Assembly: GCA_963969345.1 (NCBI GenBank)
Contig: OZ017770.1
Coordinates: 7,387,246 to 7,451,245, forward strand
Length of the DNA: 64,000 nt
Reading direction: 5' to 3'
Source of the DNA: Turbatrix aceti
Taxonomy: Eukaryota; Nematoda; Chromadorea; Rhabditida; Panagrolaimidae
The notes under the pieces: model-generated
Told to the model about the DNA's origin: nothing
Databases searched by the model: none
What the model saw: only the letters and a program-made list of their open reading frames with translations
Part shown: positions 8,685 through 19,777 of the stretch, piece after piece
Numbering within the stretch: position 1 is the first letter of the stretch
Layout of the letters: every line of letters begins with the position of its first letter
Translations under genes and position numbers: made by a program

Positions 8685-11316
8685 TTAATCATCAAGGTAT
8701 CCAGGATGTTGTGAAAAGGAATTTGGAGTTTTACTCCATGGCTTCCAGCCCTCAGGTCGTGCTTGTCCCTCGCCCAATGGACCCTGTGGATCCCGCATCT
8801 TGGCATTTGGAGCTCCTGCAGCGTTGTCATTGCCGGGTTCCGATGGCGACGAAGGGTTATTTTTTGGTCGCAGTCGTTGAAAAGGATTCTGCATTGACTG
8901 ATGCGAAACATCAGCTGGGGGAGCAGGAGCCGGCTTTGGAGCGCTACGCTTGCTCTCACGGGGTCCGTCAGGAGTTGGAACGTGGAACGGCGACGTCATT
9001 GGTAAACGCTCCATATTCCCCATATCCGGTTCTACTTCTTCTTTTTGTGCATTCAGGATTTCGGGTTGTCTGCAGTTTTTCAATAATTTAGTATTTTGTA
9101 AAACCAAAAAGTTACCGTAATGCCAAAGGGGTGTTCGGGCGAACAGGCCTGTCGAGCAAAGGACTGGCCGGAGGCTCCTCAGGAAACGCTCGCTCATCAG
9201 GTTCGTACGCCCCATCGTCGCCCAAATCCGGAGGCGGAGGGGCTACAGGAAGAGCTTCAACGGGCTGAACGGCTTCCACATTTTCCGGAGATTCGGGACG
9301 TTTGTCATCAGGCTCCGGCTCGGCCGGTTGTTCTGGCTCGGGCTCGGGCTCGGGCTCAGGCTCGGGAGGCTTTTCGTCTTCCACTTCTTCAGAAACAGTT
9401 TCCGGAGCTAAATGGTTTTTATATTTCTCCCTTGAATTAATTTTAAATCCTACGTATTTCTTTCCGAGCACGGCGGTACGTTTCGTCGTCGAAAGCGTCA
9501 TCTCTCGTTGGAACAAAGAGATTCGGTGTCGGGTATGGGTAAGCAATGATGGGTGGAATAATAGATGTGTTTCGATTAAATGAATTTTCATATATTGTGA
9601 CATCGTAAATAACGGAAGGCTCTTTTTGGACTACCGTTTCTCGTATAATGTTGTTGGATACAATTGGTCGTTGTTGTCTGTCGTAATCAGGAGGAGGCGT
9701 TTTTGGCACGGGAATATATACGGTCTCTCCCGGGGGCATTTCAAGAGCATCTGTTTGGCTCTCAGCGACTGCTGTGTATTTGGATTCTTGTATGATGACC
9801 CTGTAAATGCATGTGTGATATTGCCCTGCTTGTTTTGAGATGTTTTGAATTCATTGCAACATACTCTTTACGCTTAGGACGGCAGCAGCATAGAAGGCAC
9901 ACCCAGCAGAGGGAGCAAAGCAATAAAAAAAGGAGCAGCAACCCGAAGACAAGCCAGGCGTACCAGGGCATACACCATTTTCCGAACGCTTTGGTGTAAC
10001 CTTTGCCACACTTTGTAGAAGAACCGGTGTCTAAAAACGGCAATATTACTGTTGTCTCACGTCAGGTATTATTTTTAACCTGGATTTGTATTCGTTGGCG
10101 GATTAGTAGTTGTAGTTGCAGTCGCAGTTGTGGAAGTAGCAGCACCAGTGTGGGCTGTCGTTGTAGTCGTCACCAAAGTGCCGGTGTGGGCCGTCGTTGT
10201 AGTCGTCAGCAAAGTTCCTGTACTTGCACTTGTACCTGGGGTTGTACTAGTACCTGTGCTTCCGCTTGTACCTGTACCTGTACCTGGGCTTGTTCCTGGG
10301 GTTGTACTTGTACTTGTGCCTGTACTTGTACTTGTACTTGAACCTGTACTTGTACTTGTACTTGTACTCGTACTTGTACTTGAATTTAGGTTTGTGCCAG
10401 GATTCGGATTTGTACCTGGACTTGTGCTTGTGCTTGTACTTGTACTTGTACTTGTACTTGTACTTGTGCTTGTGCTTGTGCTTGTGCCTGAACTTGTACT
10501 TATAGACGTGGTCGTATTAGCAGCAACAGTAGGCGTAGTCTCCGTCGAAGATTCTGTTTCTACAGGTGTAGTAGTCATCGGTGATGTCGATTCTGCAGAT
10601 TGGGTAGTTGCGCACTTTATTTCAACGTCACAGTAGTTCGTTGCTTCCATCGCTAAAAAAAGAGCTGTTTTTTTTGTCATTTGTAGAAAGCATACGGTAA
10701 TCACAAAGGAGATCCGCCGTCATGTTACAATCTCCGTAAACGAGCGTGCTTGAATTTTCGTACAAAAATGTGCAACGAGTTGAGTTTGTCAGAGTCTGAA
10801 AACGTACACAATACCCCTTTTGAATCCCAATTTGTCTCTTACCCCTGTAAAATACTCCAACACCATTGAATTGTTCAACACGGTATATAAAACGTTGTTA
10901 GGGCACATCAATGCCACGAGGTCGTAGTCTACGTTCGTAACAACGGCGCCAGTCATGATCGGGCGTTCGTAATTCTAAAGCAGTTTTCATGATTTTTTAA
11001 CCGCCTAACGCTTACGCTGTTGATGTAGGTTTTCAAGTCGTCATAGAGTGAACTGTTGATCATGTGAGCCAGGTATCCGCCATTGTAGAGGCAAATGTTG
11101 GACGAGGTCACCCAGTCCGACGATGAACCTCGAATAATATCAAAGCAGTGCTTTTGGTCCGCTAGCTGAACTTCAGTTCCCGAGCATGAGCACGTTGCTT
11201 GGACTGAAAATATGGTTTTTAACCCGTGAAAAAGTCAAAGGTGCCGTGGTCATACCTGATAAAAATCTAGAAAACAGAAAAGATACAAAGAAAGTGGTAA
11301 CAACCACATGCAGCAT
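8685..11316 (-). CDS. transmembrane C-type lectin with mucin stalk and proline-rich tail
   Basis: Nine exons, 11316-11256, 11203-11016, 10974-10843, 10795-10696, 10652-10080, 10030-9865, 9800-9454, 9407-9116 and 9069-8685, join in phase to 747 residues. A signal peptide (about 1-20) is followed by a C-type lectin-like domain (about 22-165, with DQKHCFDII, NICLYNGGYLAHM, then paired cysteines to ADLLCDYP). Residues about 185-350 are Thr/Ser-rich with TSTS runs, a likely O-glycosylated stalk. Next come KCGKGYTKAFGKWCMPW, one membrane span (about 375-398) with a CCC cluster, and a cytoplasmic tail of some 350 residues rich in Pro and Glu, including a PEPEPEPE run. No obvious enzyme motif. It is probably a surface receptor or adhesion lectin; the ligand cannot be inferred. 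Confidence 0.85.
10230..10500 (-). repeat. hexanucleotide microsatellite inside the lectin stalk
   Basis: Imperfect tandem CTTGTA/CCTGTA units (plus strand) run for about 270 bases and encode alternating Thr-Ser on the minus strand. The unit is in frame, so length changes by one unit keep the stalk open; this is a likely polymorphic tract. Confidence 0.85.
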
Positions 11317-11736
11317 CCCTGCCGCTTTGACAGATTCGAACAAGAATGGGATACTGTGGTGTTAGCAACAGTGGTTTAGTCTGCGCTTTGGTTGCGCCGA
11401 AACCAATGGAGAACGCATCATTCAAGTTGCCCCGCAATTTCTCATAGCAACCGGAGATGCCGACGGTCGGAAGAATTGACCTTTTGCAATAAAACAAAGC
11501 TACATGATCCAACGTCAGCTGCTAGGCATAAAACGAAATAGTAAACACATCAAAACGTCAAACTCGTTCACTTAAATGTTCCTGGCAACCGGAAAACTGT
11601 AGAAGAAGGAGAAGCTAGGGGGATGTCTTTATTAATGTTTTACAAACAAAAAATACAAAAAAAAATATAAATGCCAGAGTATTGTTGCAGTCAGAATGAC
11701 ACGTATGAAGCCCTTAGTTACATGGTAATTCAGGTA

Positions 11737-14700
11737 TTAACCGTTTGAAACGGAGCAACAAATGCGGTACGAAGAATCAGTCGTGTAGAAACAAGACGTT
11801 CCCGGAGGGCACCTTGGTGGATCCCACTCTGTTAGGTCATCGCCGCAGGCAACGATCATGTTATTCGAATCACGGATTGCAATTTCTTTTGTGCAGAACG
11901 TGAGATACCTTTCCTTCTGCTTTCTCCGCTTGGGTGGCTTTGGTGCGTGGAAGAACGAGGACATGTTGTACGGCGTCGTGGTTGGTGCCGGCTCGGTTGT
12001 GGGGATCGTTGTTTCCTCTTCCGTTACTTCTGTTACTGTAGTGGTAGTCGGTGTTTCTGGGGTAGTTGTAGTAGTAGCAGCGGTGGTAGTAGTTTCAGTT
12101 GTTGTTGTCGTTTGAGGGGCTTCAGTGGTCAGCGGCGCTGTAATGTCTTCTATGGGAACAAGGTCCTCAAGATCGGGGTAATCTTCTGCCATTGTACCCA
12201 TTTCTTCTAAAAACCAACAAAAATAGTTCAAAATCATAAACAAACAAAATATTACCCATGTCAGGCATTTGTATCGCCGTTTTCATTTCCTTGGTCTTGA
12301 TTCCATCTTTGGCATTTACTCGGGGTGGCTCGGTGGAAAGATACGTCATCAAGTCAATAATTGTGTCCTCTTAAAAAATTCAAATAAATAATTAATTAAC
12401 GCCCACAAAAAAAAAGAAATAACAAACCAATATTAGGCATCAGGTCTTCGTGTTTCTTGAGGAATGTCCTGCTCGAGCCATGTCTGCTCGGGGCCCGGCG
12501 AATATTAAATGGACTCTCAAAGTCAGGGAATCCAACACTCAAATGAGGCTCAAAAGGCGAAGATTGTACCTCAATTTTGTCTTCTTCCTTTCGTTGGGCT
12601 GCGGCTTTTAGGGATTCCTAAACACTTTTTTGTACTCACAATGTTGTCAAAATGAACGAACTCTGACCTCAAAGGGAGACTCGCCGGTTTCCTCGTCAAC
12701 ATAGGGCTGATTCAGGAAGTTTCCACGAGCGTTAGCCGACACAGATGGCGGAATGAAAACAACGGGTGCCGGGGGCAAAGTTGGGCGAGTGCCAGTAGTT
12801 CTTCTGGGCGCTGCTGTTGTAGTTGTAGTCGTGGTGACATCATCATCGATCTCATCTTCAATCGAATGTTGTCGCGCGGCGACTTTCGGTGTGTTTCTCG
12901 CATTTTCAATGACAGGAAGAACATAGCGACCGACAGTGTCTCGCGCCGGGGGCGGCGGGAAATTGCTAAGCGATGGTAGAGCGATGCCCTTAAATTTTCA
13001 TATTTTTAGATTTTATTTTTTCTAAATTCTCACCTTAGGAGCCTGTGTTCTCGGTTGTTCTTTATCGATATATGCTTCGGCTTCCTTGGATTTGACAGGA
13101 GACCGCAGGAGAGTAGGCTTCAAAGTTGTGGTTGTGATTGTGGTTACGTTCTTTTTCTCCAAAAGGGCGTCAAGCTTGTGTTTAATGCTGAGCAACTTTA
13201 CAAGGGTTGTCATGTCCTCCAAGTTAGATCGCTTGGCCAAACCCCGGATGAGGGCTTGTTTCAGCTTTGCAAATGGATCGTCGTCCATTGAGCTAGAGGT
13301 TAGTGGATCTTTGGTTGCAAAGTTGTTAATTCCCAATTCAGCAAACACGTCTGGAGACGCATCCGCTTCAAGATGCTCGCCACCAGCAAAATCCTGTTAA
13401 ACACACGTTATTTCAAATAAAAAAAAATAAATAAAAAATACCTCGTTGGAAAGTAAGTCGTGTCCGCCTTCGAACGTTCCATGGGAATCACCGCTTGTTA
13501 TTTCCCGGGAAAACTCGTTTGTTGACATGACGTCAGCTGAATCCGAGAGTTCTGTAAGCATTTCGATGCTTTGCTTGAACAGCTCGTCGGCTTTAATGGG
13601 ATCGTTCTCTTTTTCAATTTCGTGGAGCAACTCTTTGGCGAGAGCCTGTTGTTTGGACTGGGTAATGCCGGATGTGCGGACCTTGTTGACAATCTTTTTT
13701 GTACCCTCCCGGGCATCCATCATTTCTTTGATGGTCATCATAAGATCGTCTTCCGCGGCTTTCAGTTTCTGCTGGTTTTCCAAGCTTTCAGCCGCAAATC
13801 GCTCTTCTGTGATATCGTATTCTTCATTGTCGGAGCCTGATTCGGATTCCGCAGAGCTTCCAGATACTTGAAGAATCTGCTGGGCAACTGGAATACTTTT
13901 TCTGGAAGTTGTGGAGCTCACTGGTGTTGCGGTGGTGGTAGTTGTAGTAGCAGTTGTGGTTTCTGGAGTCAAAGGAGTCGCAGAAGTAGTCGAAAGGCTG
14001 TTAACTACAGTGCTATCTTTTTCAACATTCTTGAGTAAAATTAGAGAAGCAACTGTCGTTGTCGCCGCGGTGGTCGTCGCCGAAGTAACAGGAGCAAAGC
14101 TGGATGCAACTTGAATAAATTCCTGATGGGAAACTAGAAAAATCCATTATCAAATTTGGAACCGTTACAAAAAAAGAGGAACATGCCTGGAGGAGATGTT
14201 GTAGTCGTAGGGGTTTGTGTGGTCGTCAAACGCGCTGCGGTAAATGTCACGGGCTTTGCAGTAATTTTTTTTACTGGTTTTTTAGTGTCTTTGAAAATAT
14301 CAGCTGAAAAATAAATGCAAGTAATTACGTGAAACAAAAAAAAGTCAGACCAAATCCAAAAAAACTGACAAATTGACCGTGGAGTTAAATCGCAGAATCT
14401 TACGTGGTAGACGTCCTGCTCAATTGAGAAGGCATTAATCAGCTTGCCATTCAGTCTGAAATTTTAAATTATAAATCACAATTACAATAAACAAAAAAAA
14501 ACATACTGGATTTCAGTTTTCCCATCGGTTCCTTTCGGCTTGTTGAAGTGAACATTTTTGCAGTTGATCGTGTCCCGAGTGCGCATTCGGCAGCACATCA
14601 TTTGGATTCTGCAAGTCAACAAATAACAAAATAACGTGAAAGGAAAGAAAACAAATTACTTTGTTGTCGAAATTCGAGTGATTCCAGTGAGGTATTCCCG

Positions 14701-15081
14701 ATCAGCGCAGGTATACTCCGTGTTTGAGTCAAGAACAGGATCAAACATTTGCGTATACCGACAATCCTCACGTTCCATGTCTTGAATACCCTTCGGGATG
14801 TCGTACCAGGCGTAAATCTAAATACAAACTAAATTGTAACAAAAATGTGTGTTTGAAAGAAAAACCTCTTCAACTCTGTTACAACTGAGCGAAAAAACAG
14901 AATCCTGACGCTTGAAGCCCTGTGAATCCACCATGCGGATGGTCAGGCGCTGGGCACCTGATCCCTGAGGACATTCAATCCGGAAGTTGTCAAACGGAAC
15001 CGAAATCAATACATTAGAGGCCCTTGAATACGAACACAAGGTAATAAGAAGAAATAGAAATTTATGACTGAATTTAGTCAT
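11737..15081 (-). CDS. secreted dermatopontin-domain protein with long Thr-rich region
   Basis: Eleven exons, 15081-14866, 14817-14660, 14608-14507, 14455-14370, 14303-14187, 14133-13442, 13375-13034, 12988-12668, 12617-12428, 12369-12256 and 12206-11737, give about 935 residues. A signal peptide (about 1-21) leads into a dermatopontin-type domain (about 24-180: NFRIECPQG, FSLSCNRVEE, EYTCADREYLTG, IQMMCCRMRTRD, then FCDL). The rest is low-complexity Thr-rich blocks, acidic coiled stretches (about 300-430) and a C-terminal Cys-rich patch with CPPGTSC and ICCSV. It is probably an extracellular-matrix or cuticle-associated protein. Two junctions are uncertain: the intron from 14186 to 14134 uses a GC donor, and exon 7 stays in frame only if its acceptor is an unusual GCGAG; the better-looking CAG upstream would shift frame. 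Confidence 0.75.
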
Positions 15082-15631
15082 CGTTCTGGATAAAAAAGAA
15101 CGCATCGACTATTGTCAGTCAACGGCTTCTTGACGAAATTGCTGGATGTCACCGATTTCTTTTTTCGTTTCTCCCTTGACCATCCTCCCCTTTTCCCCCT
15201 GTGACGCAAAGGTACGAACGTGGTCCGCGTTGATAGCATGGACTGTGCGTAATCCCCCCCTTCTGGATCGCGCGCTTTTTGTATCTCGGTTAACAGGTCA
15301 TTCAAAATTTTTACCAGGAGCAATGAATTCCGCGACGACCCTTCAACTTGATCAGGTAGAGGTGATTTGACTTTTATTGACTGATCTTGGTCAGCGATGC
15401 TGGTTGTTGTTATAAAAAAACATTTTCTCCTGGGATTTGAAGAAAAAAGCGAGATGCACTGAATTGTTCACCTTTCTCGCTGCTGATTGGCATTAATTGC
15501 GGTTGCAAAAAAAAATTAGATCATGCTGGCAATGAACTTCTTGCAGACATGCATAAATTCATTTCTACAGACAAACGGGATTTAGAGGAACGACACAGTT
15601 TATTGTGTAAAAGAAATCAAAACCGGCATCA
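15082..15631. other. intergenic, dermatopontin-gene promoter and helicase 3' flank
   Basis: No exon supported. It lies between the start of the dermatopontin-domain gene and the stop of the helicase gene, both on the minus strand. A TTTATT at about 15600 (AATAAA on the minus strand) may be the helicase poly(A) signal. Confidence 0.45.
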
Positions 15632-17836
15632 TCATTGAAGAAATTGAATGACACGTTTGGGCGAGTTGCGATTCGAAGATGAGCCACCAAGGTTAAAGTA
15701 TTGACGGGGTGTGTAGACAACGCCTTGATTATGGAAGACGTCAACGAGGCTTCGAAGCACGGGATGCGATTTAAGCATGCGTGAGCTACCAATCAAAAAC
15801 ATGTGACGTCGGGCGCGGGTGACGGAAACGTTCATGCGACGAAGGTCGGAGAGAAATCCAATCGCGTTCTCCGGATTGCTGCGCACGAGCGACATGATGA
15901 TCGCTTCCCGCTCTTCACCTTGAAACGCATCAACCGAGCTGATCACGAGCCCCGGCCAGGATTCTAAATAAATTGATAAATTGTAAATATAAAACTTTAG
16001 TTGTTTTTTTGAAACTCACTAAGCTGCGAACGAATGAGGTTGACCTGTGCGGAGTACGGCGTGATGACGCCCATCTGCTCCACCTTGAGACCGTGCTCGA
16101 ATAAACGGTTGACATGCTCGATGACCACTTTAGCCTCCACCTTGTTCAAATACGACGAGTTCACCGAACTCTCCTCGGCAAGATCATTCAGCTCGTCGGT
16201 GTCAACGAAAACCATGGGCGAAAATTGTTCAGCGGCGAATCCTTCGTCAAGATCAGAGAGCGTTATGTCCTCGACGTCGGCGCTCGGTCGAAGCTTGTTG
16301 TCGTAAAAAGAAGCGCTGGACCACTGCTGGATAGCGCTGTTCATGCGGTACTGCTCGTGGAGCATGATGGTGCTGGAAGAGCCGTGCTCCTTCTGGACAA
16401 ATTCCATGAGGGAATTCTGAAGGCCTCCGTCTGCGGCTTCACGACTTTTGACGACCGCACCCAGTTGACGGGGATCGCCTGCCAGCACTGCGCGAGGCGC
16501 CTGAAAATCAAAATACTTCATTAAATGAAAAAAAAAACAGTAGAAAAAAATCACCTGAAGCAAAGCCATCCATGAAGCGCATTCCATAGCCTGTCCAGCC
16601 TCTTCTATGATGACTATGTCAGGAGAAAAGCCAAACGATCGCAAAGTGCGGACAGAAACGCTCATCAAAGTTGTGAAAATGATGTTGCTCGCGCCAACGA
16701 CGGAAGATTTGATCCGATTCCGCAGCTTGTTTGCCTCGTTCGCAATTTTCTGTATCTCATCGACATTTGACGTCCGGTACTTTTTCCTCGTCAGTTCGGA
16801 GTAAAGTTGCACCAGTGCATCAAAATCCGAGTGATGCTGCATAGCGCTGTCGATCGAGCTGCATTCCGCAGCGTTGGAAGCGCTTGTTTCAGTGGCACGA
16901 TAGACGTCGCCAAGATGCTTCTGAACGCGTTGCATGAGGTTGTCTGTCGCCTGATTTGACGGCGCACAGATGAGTACTTTCAGACGAGCGTGATTGGCCT
17001 GAATGCAAAATTTTAAAAAAATCTGGAAAAAAGAAAAAAATTACCTGAAGGATGATTTCGGTCAAAACTCGAGTTTTTCCTGTTCCAGGTGGGCCTTGAA
17101 TGCACACAAGAGGTCGTTGATAATTCAGCGCTGCATTCACGGCTTGTTTTTGACTCTGGTTTAATTTCTGGAAAAACAAAAACAGTGTTAAAAATCATTT
17201 TCAGTAAATAAAACCAACTTGAAAGTACTTCAGTTTCCGGTCCACAAAGACGGTTTTCGTGGGTTTTGCCCGATAGGCAACCTCCATGATCGGGAATCCA
17301 GGAAATTTTTCCCACTTATTGCGGGCTTTCAAAAATTCCTGAATGACCTGGAGGTTGCCAAATTCGGTCGAAGGCAGCAGACTGTAGGAACAAAATTCTG
17401 CGACCTGAGGCACGAAACGGCTACCGTAAGCCCCTCTGAACTTGAGCTTGACAGTACCATCATCCTTGCCGATAACGATGCATTCGTAGCGATTGACTTT
17501 CTCGCCGTTCTCGATGAGCGTGACTGGAATAGCACGCGAGTTCCCCTCAAAGGCAAATCTGGCAGCAGAGGGAAGGCGAAAGTTCGCGACGTGACCCGAC
17601 GAAGCATCTATCGTATAGTCGATAAACCTGACATCCCCGATGATTTTGCTGGACGTTCCATTGATATCCGCGCTATTCGAAGCGGTGATTTCGTGTTGAA
17701 TCAAGTCCTTCCATGCAATAATGCGCTTGTCAAACTCGATGGGAAAAGCGCGCTTCACGGATGTTTTGGAGGAACGCAGGTGACGGTTCTTGCCCGAACT
17801 CAGGTAGCGACAGAAGACAGTTAGGCGACGCAGCAT
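15632..17836 (-). CDS. IGHMBP2: IGHMBP2/SMUBP2-like SF1B helicase
   Basis: Five exons, 17836-17219, 17167-17045, 16998-16555, 16500-16020 and 15963-15632, give 665 residues. This is an Upf1-like superfamily 1B RNA/DNA helicase. Motif I is [11 protein letters not shown], Ia [67 protein letters not shown] and [12 protein letters not shown]. The last segment, [17 protein letters not shown], and the QYRM block fit IGHMBP2 best among Upf1-like helicases. No R3H or AN1 finger follows. Motif II has Glu in place of the usual first Asp. The start is uncertain: the frame stays open upstream to a CAG at about 17892, and 17836 is the first ATG in it. Upstream exons may exist. Confidence 0.85.
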
Positions 17837-18331
17837 CCAGAAATAGTCTTCTTGATCCTCGCGTGATTGAGAGCCGAGGAGAAACTCGATTGTCACTCTG
17901 CACGTATAAGAAGAGGATACGCGTTTTATATGATTGGCATTACGTTCTTAACAATGTTTCAAAAAGTCAAGAAAACGCAGGCCTTCGCCAAGGTTTTTGA
18001 TCGGCTGTATTGTTGAATGTCTGCATATATTGTATTTTTAATGCTGTTTTCTGTTTGACAGACGCGTTGTTAGTGGATAGCAAAAACGTCAGGGCTTTTA
18101 ATTCTTTAGACTGCTGATTTTCAACCAGGATTGCTTTTTTTCCGGGGCGCATCTTTGCAGGGGTGTGATGAGCGAGGCTTCTTGCTGCGGTTCACGCTCG
18201 CTTGGTCATTGTAATTACTTTCATTTCCACTGGGATGCCTTGTTTTGCTCTTTTGCGTCGCATGTTGCGTGGAATGTCGTCATTTTCAAGAATTTGACCG
18301 GAATTTAGACTTTTTGTGATTTCTTTTAGCC
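17837..18331. promoter_or_regulatory. divergent intergenic region, helicase / BCKDH E1-alpha
   Basis: Separates two divergent genes. It holds a 61-codon minus-strand open frame (18152-17967) starting with ATG and rich in Lys/Leu. I could not splice it in phase to the helicase, so it may be an unrelated chance frame or an unrecognised first exon. The part next to 18332 is the likely E1-alpha promoter and leader. Confidence 0.4.
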
Positions 18332-19717
18332 ATGTCTCTTCTCCGTAACTCCAAGGTGCTATTTCGCTCGGCCGTCCGCTGCTACACGGCTGCGTCTGAT
18401 CAATTCAGACTGCATGAATACGGCGATAAGTATCTTCATCACCGAAAGGTAAGCGTAAATGTTGCTAAGCGTGACGCAAGATGACGCACGCTCTTTCAGG
18501 TAGAGTTTACGGAGAAGCTCAATATCCTGAACCCCAACACGCAGCCTGCCATGCCGATCTACCGGGTAACCTCAACCGAAGGCGAGTTCCTCGATCCTGC
18601 GCAGGATCCCAATTTTTCGAAGGAGTTTGCACTCAAAATCTACAATGACATGGTTTCACTTAACGTCTTGGACAACATTTTGTACAACGCTCAGCGACAG
18701 GGACGAATTTCGTTTTATATGACAAATTATGGCGAGGAGGCATCTCATATCGGATCTGCTGCTGCGCTCAAGGATGACGACCTGATCTACGGGCAGTACC
18801 GGGAAGCCGGCGTTCTGATGTACCGAGGATTCGAGCTTGAGCAGTTCATTCACCAGTGTCTGGGCACGGCGGTCGACATTGGCAAGGGCAAGCAGATGCC
18901 GGTCCACTACGGCTCCAAGGACTACCACTTTGTGACCATCTCCTCCCCACTCACCACCCAGATGCCACAGGCAGTCGGCTCGGCTTACGCATTCAAGAAC
19001 GCGAAAGAGGATCGCGTTGTAGTGGTTTACTTCGGCGAAGGCGCTGCCTCCGAAGGCGATGCTCATGCCGCGCTAAATTTTGCAGCGACGCTTAGTGCTC
19101 CGGTCATCTTCTTCTGCCGCAACAATGGCTATGCTATTTCCACTCCCGTCGCAGAGCAGTACGGCGGCGATGGAATTGCAGGCAAGGGCCTGGGCTACGG
19201 CATCCACACAATCCGCGTCGACGGCAATGATTTGTTCGCGGTCTACAACGCGACCAAAGCTGCTCGAGAAATCGCCGCGCAGAACCGTCCGGTCCTCATC
19301 GAAGCCATGACCTACCGCGTCGGCCATCATTCCACGTCTGATGACTCTACGGCATATCGGTTTGTTTTTCATTGTAACAGACAGCGAGTTTGAAAAAAAA
19401 ATCTAACAAATATTTTTAGCGAGAAAACCGAGGTTGAAAACTGGACGCGTCAGGACTCGCCGGTTGGTCGCTTCCGCACGTACATTCAGAGCAAGGGCTG
19501 GTGGAACGAAGCCGACGAATCGTCCCTCGTCGATTCCGTGCGCAAGCGTGTTCTGGCTCTCATTAACGAGGCAGAACAGACCAAGATGCTTTCCCCTGAC
19601 GAAATGTTTACCGACGTCTATCACGACTTGCCTCCTCATTTGAAACGCCAGCACGATGAGCTTAAGGTTCACCTCGAAAAATACGGCGAACACTACCCGC
19701 TCGACCGCTTTCAGTAA
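18332..19717 (+). CDS. BCKDHA: branched-chain 2-oxo acid dehydrogenase E1 alpha subunit
   Basis: Three exons, 18332-18448, 18500-19359 and 19420-19717, give 424 residues, similar to other animal E1-alpha chains. It is the thiamine-diphosphate-dependent decarboxylase subunit of the mitochondrial complex that breaks down Leu, Ile and Val keto acids. The basic, Ser-rich N-terminus ([16 protein letters not shown]) is a mitochondrial presequence. Thiamine-diphosphate/metal-binding region: [19 protein letters not shown], followed by [12 protein letters not shown]. The regulatory phosphorylation loop reads [16 protein letters not shown], matching the human [12 protein letters not shown] loop around Ser292/Ser293 (mature numbering). 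The C-terminus has [13 protein letters not shown], also typical. AATAAA follows at 19772-19777. Confidence 0.97.
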
Positions 19718-19771
19718 TGTTTTTTCTTTCTTTGCCTCATCGTGCCATAGCTTGCCCCAAGATCCAAGATG

Positions 19772-19777
19772 AATAAA
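19772..19777 (+). terminator. poly(A) signal AATAAA of the E1-alpha gene
   Basis: Canonical hexamer 55 bases after the stop codon of the E1-alpha gene. Confidence 0.7.

Noticed and set aside
10230..10500. CRISPR-like array
   Set aside because: The units are 6-base tandem repeats without spacers and encode Thr-Ser in a spliced eukaryotic gene.
10130..10636. 168-codon Val/Leu-rich frame opposite the lectin stalk
   Set aside because: It is the antisense reading of the Thr-Ser hexanucleotide repeat; the real gene is on the minus strand with signal peptide, lectin domain and spliced exons.
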